Shown here in pieces: positions 9,156-17,674 of a stretch of 49,845 bases of DNA. Where the stretch lies: NCBI RefSeq assembly GCF_000208925.1, contig NW_001914966.1, forward strand, positions 1 through 49,845, written 5' to 3'. The translations under genes were made by a program, and so were the position numbers. The notes under the pieces were generated by a model, which was not told the origin of the DNA, ran no database searches, and saw only the letters and a program-made list of their open reading frames with translations. Numbering within the stretch: the first letter of the stretch is position 1; every line of letters starts with the position of its first letter. This DNA is from Entamoeba histolytica HM-1:IMSS. Its lineage: Eukaryota > Evosea > Mastigamoebida > Endamoebidae.

Positions 9156-12100
9156 TTAATATTCATCTAACATACTTTGAACACGTGCTTGTCTTGATGT
9201 TACAAAGTCTTTAATTTTTTCTTCATCAACAGCACTGTCTAAATTCAAATGATTTGGAGCATCATCAATCATCTTTACTAAAGACCAACAAATCTCTTCA
9301 AATGTAAGTCTGTCTTGTGGATTTTGTTTCCAACATGATTCTATCATTATTTTTAATAACAATGGCATTGTTTCATCTATTACAAGTCTTTTACCTTCTT
9401 CAACATATTGTTTAATATCAAATAATGATTTAAATTCTTTATAAGGTTCATCTTGATAGAAAATTTCCCAAGCTGTTATAGCAAATGAATATACATCTCC
9501 TGCTGGAGTATATTCATCTCTATAAGCTTCTGGAGCAACATAAATTGGAGTACCCAATCCTTTATCACCTGAGTTTGTATTATTTTTCTTAGTAAATCTT
9601 GAAGTACCAAAATCAGTAATTTTTATGCAACAAGCAGAATCAGCAAATAAAGAATTAACTAATAAATTGTCTGGTTTAAGGTCTAAATGAAGAATATTAT
9701 TTTCATGAAGAAAACTCATTCCTCTAGCAGTGTCATATAACATTCTTAATTTTAAGTTATATGGAAGTATAAGAAAATCTTTACTTGATTTTCTTATATA
9801 CTCACCTAATGAACCTAAAACAAAGAATTGAATAACCATTGAGATTTGTGGAATATAAGTAACTGATCCCATATAATTTGCAATGAATGGATTTCTTAAT
9901 TTACTCATCATTTCACATTCTGCAATAACTTCATGTTTTAATTCATTTGTTTCTTCTTCAGTTAAATTCTCCCATCTAAATTGTTTTACTGCAACTGGAA
10001 CACTTCTATATTCACCAATATATACTCTTCCCATAGCACCTTCAGCAATAGGATTTTCTCTTATATTTAATTCATCCATATCAATATGAGTAGAACCAGC
10101 AGCTTCAGTTTGAATAGTAATAAAATAATGATAATGTAAAATAACATTTTTACAAAGTTTATTCATTTTAAATTGACAATTTTCATCCCAATATTCAAAT
10201 GTTTTATTTTTTAATACTTCAGATATTTCTTGTAATGTTGATTTTGATTTACTAAACCAAATAGAATATGGGATTTTCATATCTTTGATTTTAGTTGTAC
10301 AGAATAATGTCATAAAACATGTTATTGTTTTAAATCCTCTTGGACGCAGTAGTACAACTTGAGGTTCAAAATGAAATACAAATTTAGGATTATTTGGTGT
10401 ATGAAAAATAACCATCATGTATTTATTTCCACTTTTATTTCTAATATCAATCTTCTCAAATCTAGTATCTAATACAGCAGTTAATGTATTTTCATTACCA
10501 AAGTCTAAAGATAATGGTTCAATAACATATTTGTTTTCTATTGTTGGTGGTTTTTTCTTTGAACCACTTAAATATAAATAATAATTTGGTTGTTGTTGTA
10601 AATAAATATTAATATCAAATTTAGTTGTTCTAAGTAAAAAATAAAGAAGAATTCCACCACAACACAATAATACCACAAAAATAATAATTGCACTAATTGT
10701 TATTCCAATAATCGTTGAAATTGAATTAGAATTTTCAATACAACGCAATGGATTTGATTCATCTTGAATATAACCAAGAAGACAATGACACGTTTCATCA
10801 CAATTAATTCCACCATCACATTCTTCTTTTCTCAAAAAAATTCCATTTAAATTAATATCATCAATTTGATTATTTCCACAAAGTATTGGAACACATTGTT
10901 TAAGAGTTGGTGAGAATTTAAATGATGAACTTTCACATATACAATCAGTTCTACATCCTTCATCTCCTTGAACACATTCAATAGTTATATCATTTCTATT
11001 GTTATTTTTACAACTATCACTAACACAATAATATCCATTTAACGTATATCCTGGTTCACATTGACAATATGAATTACATCCAGGTTCTCCATAGTGACAT
11101 TGTCCTTCTCCTGAACCATTAGTAAATTTTCCATCATAATAACAAAGGGAATGACAATCATCCCCTCCATATTTATCATTACATTTACATTTCATATCAA
11201 TTGTAGAACATTTTCCATACCCAAACTTTTCATTACAATTATTTGGACAAATAGCAGTGAATGTTGCTGAAATATCTAATTCTTGCTCATTAGAAATAAA
11301 ACTAAATAATCTTTCTTCATTACCATTTTCATTTCCATCTATTCTTACTAATACTCCATCATTTGTTCCAGAATCATATAATACTCCATGACTTTGACCA
11401 TTCCAAAATTGAACACATTCATTTGTTCCATTTAATGTTTCTTTAAATTCTTGCATATATCTTATTCTATTTTCATGTTTAGTACTAACAACTATTGAAA
11501 AATCCCCTTCATACCAAATAGAAAATCTAATTACTCTCATAATAGTTCCAGGTAAACATGCAGGATAGGCTTGTCTTCCTTCAGATGACATAGGAAAAAT
11601 AACTGTTTTACTTTGACCCGTAGTAATCATTTCATCAGCCATTTTTTGGTCAATTGTAAAAAAAGGATTGCCTATTTTACCAATTTGTTCTGTAATTAAT
11701 ATTTCAACAGTTAATTCTGCATATTCTTCTTCATAAATATAAATAAAATATTTATTACTTTTAGAAGAATCCATACGATCAAAATGAATTGGAACTTGAA
11801 GTGAAGTACTTTCATTAGTTGAAATAAGAAATCCACGTGCATAACAATATGGATTACTTGTAGATGGTTCACTATCTGAAATATCATAATAAACATTAAC
11901 TTTTTTACCATGGGTTATTGTTTTATATTTTAATTGTACTTGCATATAATTAACTGAATCAGGAAATTCTAAAAGATTTAATTCAAGCCAATGTCCAATT
12001 CTGTATCTATTTTGTTTTTCTTTTCTAGTAATACATGGTCCATAATCATAATATGTTTCTGAATTAAATATTAATTCTATTGGTTCATTAATATGAATAG

Positions 12101-12434
12101 AATTTCTATTATCTGGTAACCATGTTGATTTTACTATATAATGAGATATACTAGTACAAATGTCATGTTGCATAACATACAATGGATTATTTGAACTAAA
12201 TGGTTTGTATGTATTAATTAATTGACAATGGTCACAAGAGTAGTCTTGATCATACCCTATCCCACATGACGAACACGTATAATTAGCTATACAAGATGAA
12301 GAACATCCAACATGACACTCAATTTTCTTGTTCTTTAAATACATATTTGGGTGTAATGAATTATCTGTACTATTTACAATATTAATACACATAATCAAAA
12401 GAATAAGTCGATGCCATAAAATTGGAAAAACCAT
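9156..12434 (-). CDS. Transmembrane receptor-like kinase of the TKL class (Entamoeba TMK family), copy 1
   Basis: Type I membrane kinase of 1092 residues. N-terminal signal peptide (RLILLIMCINIVNST), a large Cys-rich ectodomain with CxxC-like spacing (CSSCGIGYD, CKCNDKYGGDDC, CQCEPGY, CHCLLGY), and one membrane span at about 572-600 (ISAIIIFVVLLCCGG). A ~190-residue cytosolic domain follows (LDFGNENT, FHTPNNPKFVFHFEPQ, FCTTKIKDMKIPYSIWFSKS). The kinase starts near residue 793: glycine loop EGAMGRVYIGEY, VAVK lysine, catalytic loop HLDLKPDNLL near 916, ITDFGTSR near 938, and GTPIYVAPE. HLD replaces the usual HRD, so it is a non-RD kinase, but catalytic Asp, Asn and DFG Asp remain. Start ATG 12434; a GAAAGAACTT motif lies 18-22 bases upstream. 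Mirror paralogue of the gene at 22629. Ligand unknown; the family is thought to sense environment and surface. Confidence 0.93.
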   Translation of the reverse strand: MVFPILWHRLILLIMCINIVNSTDNSLHPNMYLKNKKIECHVGCSSSCIANYTCSSCGIGYDQDYSCDHCQLINTYKPFSSNNPLYVMQHDICTSISHYIVKSTWLPDNRNSIHINEPIELIFNSETYYDYGPCITRKEKQNRYRIGHWLELNLLEFPDSVNYMQVQLKYKTITHGKKVNVYYDISDSEPSTSNPYCYARGFLISTNESTSLQVPIHFDRMDSSKSNKYFIYIYEEEYAELTVEILITEQIGKIGNPFFTIDQKMADEMITTGQSKTVIFPMSSEGRQAYPACLPGTIMRVIRFSIWYEGDFSIVVSTKHENRIRYMQEFKETLNGTNECVQFWNGQSHGVLYDSGTNDGVLVRIDGNENGNEERLFSFISNEQELDISATFTAICPNNCNEKFGYGKCSTIDMKCKCNDKYGGDDCHSLCYYDGKFTNGSGEGQCHYGEPGCNSYCQCEPGYTLNGYYCVSDSCKNNNRNDITIECVQGDEGCRTDCICESSSFKFSPTLKQCVPILCGNNQIDDINLNGIFLRKEECDGGINCDETCHCLLGYIQDESNPLRCIENSNSISTIIGITISAIIIFVVLLCCGGILLYFLLRTTKFDINIYLQQQPNYYLYLSGSKKKPPTIENKYVIEPLSLDFGNENTLTAVLDTRFEKIDIRNKSGNKYMMVIFHTPNNPKFVFHFEPQVVLLRPRGFKTITCFMTLFCTTKIKDMKIPYSIWFSKSKSTLQEISEVLKNKTFEYWDENCQFKMNKLCKNVILHYHYFITIQTEAAGSTHIDMDELNIRENPIAEGAMGRVYIGEYRSVPVAVKQFRWENLTEEETNELKHEVIAECEMMSKLRNPFIANYMGSVTYIPQISMVIQFFVLGSLGEYIRKSSKDFLILPYNLKLRMLYDTARGMSFLHENNILHLDLKPDNLLVNSLFADSACCIKITDFGTSRFTKKNNTNSGDKGLGTPIYVAPEAYRDEYTPAGDVYSFAITAWEIFYQDEPYKEFKSLFDIKQYVEEGKRLVIDETMPLLLKIMIESCWKQNPQDRLTFEEICWSLVKMIDDAPNHLNLDSAVDEEKIKDFVTSRQARVQSMLDEY

Positions 12435-14118
12435 ATAAATTATTATTTCTAAGTTCTTTCTTTCTGTTGTTATGAAACTCTTTTTTCATATATTTTATTC
12501 TAAAATTCATTTTCTGTTATTGTTTTTTTTTTCTTCTCTTTTATCTCAAACCAATTTCGTATGTCTTATTAGCTTTATATGATTTTAATTCGAATTCTAT
12601 TTTCTTCTTTTCAAGAAATAATTGACCATCTTATTTCACTCATTTTATCTCTATTCTCTGTCTCTCAACGTCATAATCTTATACATTTGCGGAGTGTAAA
12701 CACACAATGCTTAAAATACAAAAACATCTAAATTAAAATGAGTGATTGGTTCATTTTTCAATAATAGAATGAATTAAAATAGAAGAGAAATACCAAAAAG
12801 TCAGTTTTAACAAAAAACATTCTTCAACTTATTGTATACCAAAAAGGAGAATGAATGTCATTTGAATTTCTATCTTTTCTAACTTACAAAAAATGAAATT
12901 CTTGTTGAATGACTCTAGTACTTATAAATAGATACCACAAAAATTAAAGACAAATATCAAAATTAATTCTTATGAAAATGGTAATAACTAACTCTAGCCA
13001 CAATCAACTCCACAAGAATTACATCCACACATCCGAAAAAAATGATATTCCAAGACAAAACATAAAACCCTTTTTATATCTTTGCATAAAACAAAAATAT
13101 TTTATTAGATTTTAAAAAATAGGATTTTTTGTTTTTACATTTTAAATATAAAAAAATTATTCAAAAACAAGTTTGTTCTATTTGACTTTCATAACAGACT
13201 CATAATAAAAGAGTCAAACTATGAAGAAGAAAATATTTTTGAACAATACACAGAAATGAACAAAAAATAAAATTTGTATTCCATTAACTCATTCAAATAT
13301 TCATTCAATTTACAGTGATAATGATTTGTTTGTTGAAAGTCATTCTTCTTTTTATTGTGTTATGCACTTCTTTCTATTTCTCTATTCTTGGATTATTTTT
13401 ATTTGTTCTTTTCAAAATGAAACTAACATTGTATCTATTATCTATATTATTATTTAATACGATTAGTTGTATAGTCAGTGTATAATATAATATTTAACTA
13501 ATTAGATAGTGTTAATACAATGAAATAGAATAATTAAATAAACAAACGAAATTATTAGTGTTAAATCATACATCATATTTGTTCATTAATTGTTAATTGA
13601 TTAATCATGAAATTGTATTTAATTGAATTTTAATAAACATAGAATGAAGATAATCTTAACAATATTTGAACTTCAAAATAAAAAGAAAAATACAACAACA
13701 AGAAAGAATTAAACTTGGAAATAGAAATTAAAACATTTTAATGAAATATGAATATTTTCATTGAATTATTATCTAAGAAGATTATTTGCTGATATTGAAT
13801 AATTTCATATTTATAATGAAGATGATGAAATGTTTAAATACAGAAGAATATTTAAATATGTAATATAATATAAAGTGAGTTATTGAACATATTTAGAAGA
13901 GAAAGATGAATAAAATGAATATAAAAATAATTGATACACAGCATAAGAAATACATATTCAACACAATATTAATAAAAGTTTAATCCAATAAATATAAATA
14001 TTTTTTGTTGTTGTTATAAAGAATTAACAACAATACATATATCATCAAAATTAATAAAACATGAAATGATTTTTTGGGCAACGAAAAAAGCAAATAATTG
14101 AAAAAGAAGAGAATGAAT
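12435..14118. other. Intergenic AT-rich region upstream of kinase copy 1
   Basis: Nearly 1.7 kb without a supported gene. The right-hand side (as written) carries the kinase leader with a GAACT motif at 12452-12456 (reverse strand). Small ORFs here are short and low-complexity. No tRNA-like cloverleaf, no direct repeats of note. Confidence 0.5.
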
Positions 14119-14339
14119 GATATAAAAGAATAAAAAGAAAGTAGAAGAAGAAAGAAGATAAAGTGTAATAAAAGAAAAGAGATAATAAAAGAAGAAAAGA
14201 AGAAATAAAAAGTGTACTTTTATTGTAAAAATTAGAAATATTCAATAAAAGTGTCTAATTTAATGATACAAAATAATTGGTATTGTTTTATTGATAAAAA
14301 TATTTTACTCTTTTTTATATTTATTATTTATGTGTATAA
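14119..14339 (+). repeat. 221-bp inverted repeat, left arm
   Basis: Reading base by base, the reverse complement of this stretch equals 15616-15836 with no mismatch that I can find. It begins gatataaaagaataaaaaga and ends tttatgtgtataa. Outside it, homology stops abruptly on both sides. Purine-rich in its outer half, mixed AT in its inner half. It abuts the LINE 5' fragment at about 14345. No matching target-site duplication is obvious outside the arms. Confidence 0.93.
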
Positions 14340-14344
14340 TAAAA

Positions 14345-14892
14345 AATGTATTACATGAGACACAACAAAAAATATAGAAAAACAAATAACCAAAAAAGAA
14401 ATTCATATCAACCAAGAAATATAAATGATAGAAGAATGAGTGAAAATAGGTATTATCTGTATAGACAGAGATACATGAATAATCACACTAATCATTACAA
14501 TAATAATTATAACAATAATTATCACAACATAGTTGATACAAATCATTTCACTCATCACTTCAATCATAATCATCGTCATAAACACTTTAATAATAACTTC
14601 AATAGAAATAAACAATATCAATATATTAGAAACAAATATCATAATAACACACAAAGAAGGCACTAACATTATCAAAATAAGAAACAAAATAGAAATAAAA
14701 GAAATAATTGAAATACAAAACCAAGAATATTGGAAAAAACTCTCTGAAGAAGAAATTAAAATACTTACACCACAAGAAGTAGAAGAAATTAAAATACCAA
14801 GATTAAAGAATATACATCATCAACAATATGGAGAAGATGGTATTTTCTTGCACGAGAAAAAACAAAAACAATCAGAATGGAAGAAGAAACGG
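14345..14892 (+). pseudogene. LINE 5' fragment with ORF1 N-terminus
   Basis: Matches the reverse strand of about 45797-46310, the 5' end of the main LINE. ORF1 begins at ATG 14346 (MYYMRHNKKYRKT) and reads through an Asn/His/Tyr/Arg-rich tract (NNNYNNNYHNIVDTNHF, HHFNHNHRHKHFNNNF) to a stop at 14664-14666. A frameshift near 14650 continues the protein in another frame (IEIQNQEYWKKLSEEEI, LTPQEVEEIK) up to the X junction at about 14892, where cagaatggaagaagaaac gives way to repeat X; the frame then stops in X at 14923-14925. In one respect this copy is less damaged than the main LINE: EYWKKL here reads through where the main copy has a stop. Confidence 0.85.
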
Positions 14893-15615
14893 GTACGAAA
14901 ATTAGCAAAGAAAAAATGCATCTAAATAATTTATAAAAAAGAAAAAAGATGCAAAATAATTTGCATAATTAGAATTTTCCATTTATTATATTTTGCTCCT
15001 AAAATAAATAAAAAGTATGATAAATACAGAATATGTAAATATTTATGTTTATATTTTATATTCATTTATATTTTGTATGAAATATTAATGAAATAGATGA
15101 TTTGATGAATCGTATTTAATTATTTTTATTATTTTTATTCTTTTATTTATATGTTATTTATCTATCGTATTTTTATATTTATTTCTCTGTTTATATTATT
15201 TATATCATTGTATTCTTCTTATTATCTATATATTATTATATTATTCTTATGTTTTTTCTTTTTATATTATTTAGATTTTCTTATTGTTATTCTTTTCTGT
15301 TTAGTTGTATTTGTTTATTTGTTTATTCATCTTTATCATTTTTATATTCTTATCATTTATATATATTTTCATTTTATATTTATTCTCTTTTGTTTTATAT
15401 TAATTTTATATTTTATATTTTATACTTTGATTTTATTATTATATCATTGACTATCATTTCTCATTTTATTTATCATTTATTATTATTATTCTTTTGTTTT
15501 TTATATTCAATCTATATCATATATTCATATCATTTTCATTTATATTTTATCACTTATTATATGTTATAATAACATAACACATATGATTGAATATATAATA
15601 AACATCATGATGAAG
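14893..15615 (-). repeat. Repeat X, copy 2 (inverted relative to copy 1)
   Basis: Reverse complement of the repeat at 1-611, complete here at both apparent ends: the acgaaaattagcaaag end touches the LINE fragment at 14892, and the low-complexity end touches the right inverted-repeat arm at 15616. The hairpin is present as ATGCAAA/TTTGCAT near 14949-14966. Differences from copy 1 are scattered substitutions and short indels, for example at 15055-15070. Long T-rich open frames at 15151-15569 are low-complexity artefacts. Confidence 0.8.
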
Positions 15616-15836
15616 TTATACACATAAATAATAAATATAAAAAAGAGTAAAATATTTTTATCAATAAAACAATACCAATTATTTTGTATCATTAAATTAG
15701 ACACTTTTATTGAATATTTCTAATTTTTACAATAAAAGTACACTTTTTATTTCTTCTTTTCTTCTTTTATTATCTCTTTTCTTTTATTACACTTTATCTT
15801 CTTTCTTCTTCTACTTTCTTTTTATTCTTTTATATC
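15616..15836 (-). repeat. 221-bp inverted repeat, right arm
   Basis: Exact reverse complement of 14119-14339 by direct reading. Starts ttatacacataaataataaa and ends cttttatatc; after 15836 the sequence (tttctttctattcac) no longer matches the left flank. Confidence 0.93.
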
Positions 15837-16907
15837 TTTCTTTCTATTCACTTCTACTATTTGTTTTACGTTATCATTTTCTATAATCAAATGATTTATC
15901 TATCATCATCTCTTCTTTAAATATATTTCAAATATGCATTATAATATATTATGAAATGTTTATATTTCATATTCTCTTTGTTTTCTTAATCATTTGATTT
16001 TAAAGATACCAATTTTATCAAGCACTTTTCTATCAATATATTTTAAGAAATGAAAATTGATAATGGGTGATAATAAGAAATTAAAAAAAAAATACAAAAT
16101 GTTTCTACAACTGATTGTGAATTGAACAAATTACAATAACATCACATCCAAAAAATAAAAATAAGAATAAAAGAAAGTTAAAGAATGATAGAAAGAATTT
16201 AAAAGAAAAATAAATGTAAAATAGTATTTTATTCTATTGTGTAGGTGTTTCTTATTTTTATGAATCATTTCAAATAAACACTAATGATAAACATTTAAAA
16301 TAAAAAGAACAAGTATAATATAATAACAAGTATAAATAAGAATAAACTTATGAATAATGCTTTAACAAACTATCATTTAAAATGATAAAAAACAAAAAAG
16401 TACAAAAATGAACAAATTATTTTAATAAGAAACAAAAAAATAATGAAATATGTTCAATATTTATAACATTAATAATTGAAAACAATAAATAGATGTTCCA
16501 CTCTCATAACAATAACTTTAATTGAATTTATATATTATTAATTGACATAAGTAAATATAAAGTATTTTTTAATTTAATGTCAGTTAGAAAGTATCGAAAA
16601 AAAAATTAGTTAAACAAAAATAAGAATTATGCAATAAAAGTTCACTGATATGAATGAAGCTAAATTACAAAAATGATTATTTCTATGAAAAACTTAACAG
16701 TAAAGATAAAACAATTGGATTGTTCCATCACTTTTTTTGTAAATAAAACAAAGAAACAAATTATAATAAAAGAATAAATTAATTGATATTTTGTTTTGAA
16801 AAATCAAACAAATTAAAAATTTAAATTAAAAAAAAAAAGAAAAATGAATAAAAAAAAAATGTTGATTTTAGCAAACTGAAAAAGAACTAAAAAACCACAT
16901 TTTTAAA
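15837..16907. other. Intergenic AT-rich region upstream of the small secreted protein gene
   Basis: About 1.07 kb with no supported gene or repeat. A GAACT motif at 16884-16888 lies about 20 bases before the ATG at 16908 (see the promoter entry). Confidence 0.5.
16881..16890 (+). promoter_or_regulatory. GAAC-type core promoter motif
   Basis: AAAGAACTAA at 16881-16890, 18 bases before ATG 16908. The same AAAGAACTAA precedes kinase copy 2 at 22601-22610, and related GAACT motifs precede kinase copy 1 and the ABC transporter. GAAC (AATGAACT) is an established E. histolytica core promoter element; its use here is inferred. Confidence 0.5.
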
Positions 16908-17372
16908 ATGAAAAGTGTATTAATATTTTTGATAATTGCTTTAGTAAGTGCTGATGTTAGTGTTAATGGTGCGTGGGTAGGAAAATTATATCAAATAAAA
17001 GGACAATTAGAGTTATTGTCAAGTAAATTAGATGAAATTGATGACCAAAAGAGACATATTTATAATAAACTTGATCATGCACAACTTGATTTAGAAAATG
17101 CACTTCCAGAAGCTAAAACTGAAATTTCAGAAAAAATAGTAGAGATGAGAGGTCAAATTGCAGTTTTAGAAATGAAAAAGTCTCGTGTTAAAAGTGTTTT
17201 AAAAACTATTATGAATAAAGTCCCTGAACAATATCGTAGAATGATGATTAGACAAACTAAATTAGAAAGTAAATTTGATGAAGTTGATTCAATCATTTCT
17301 CAAACTTCTTCTCTTAAAACTAATAAAAAATTTGTTAAAAAAGCTGTTAAAAAAGCTTTGAAAGGATTTTAA
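16908..17372 (+). CDS. Small secreted coiled-coil protein with a cationic C-terminal tail
   Basis: 154 residues, no family recognised. Residues 1-15 form a clear signal peptide (MKSVLIFLIIALVSA) with likely cleavage after SA. The mature part is almost wholly helical by composition, with heptad-like spacing of Leu/Ile/Met from about 26 to 135 (KLYQIKGQLELLSSKLDEI, KIVEMRGQIAVLEMKK), so a coiled coil is expected. There are no cysteines and no membrane span after the signal. The tail (KKFVKKAVKKALKGF) is a short amphipathic Lys-rich helix of the kind found in membrane- or nucleic-acid-binding peptides. The ATG at 16908 is preceded by a GAAC motif, so the gene is probably expressed. It may be secreted or lie in vesicles or phagosomes; the role is unknown. 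Confidence 0.8.
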   Translation: MKSVLIFLIIALVSADVSVNGAWVGKLYQIKGQLELLSSKLDEIDDQKRHIYNKLDHAQLDLENALPEAKTEISEKIVEMRGQIAVLEMKKSRVKSVLKTIMNKVPEQYRRMMIRQTKLESKFDEVDSIISQTSSLKTNKKFVKKAVKKALKGF

Positions 17373-17674
17373 AAATACTTCAAATTTTCTAACTGGTTTT
17401 GTTTCTTTCTCTTTTTGTTTTTTTTGACTGTATTTTAATTCTTTATAAAATTGTTTATTTTATGTATTTAGTCACTTTTTTATACAATAAATTTCTTTAA
17501 TGTTCAATTAAGAAGATGGTGAGTTGATTTTTATTACTTTTTTATTCTTCTTTCATAAGACAATTCACTTACTTTTTGTCTTATAAATTATTAATTAAGT
17601 ATATAATAAAATTTACTATAATTAATTAGTACTATTTGAAATTTCATTCGTATTTCTTTTCTTATTTATATGAA
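17373..17674. other. Convergent 3' region between the small secreted protein and the ABC transporter
   Basis: 302 bp with a T-rich tract (17395-17430) just after the stop codon, typical of Entamoeba 3' ends, and several taatt sequences. Nothing else seen. Confidence 0.4.

Larger units (their letters stand above)
14119..15836. mobile_element. Composite foldback-type element: IR, LINE 5' fragment, inverted repeat X, IR
   Basis: A 1718-bp unit bounded by 221-bp inverted arms with a 1276-bp interior. The interior is a LINE ORF1 5' fragment (14345-14892) fused to a reverse-oriented copy of repeat X (14893-15615). No transposase is encoded, so if it is mobile it is non-autonomous. Alternatives are a MITE/foldback transposon that captured repeats, or a rearrangement product such as palindrome formation at a break. 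Confidence 0.6.

Noticed and set aside
15151..15569. Two long open frames full of Phe, Ile, Leu and Tyr
   Set aside because: They arise from T-rich low-complexity DNA inside repeat X; the same frames recur on the opposite strand at 1-378. No protein-like composition.
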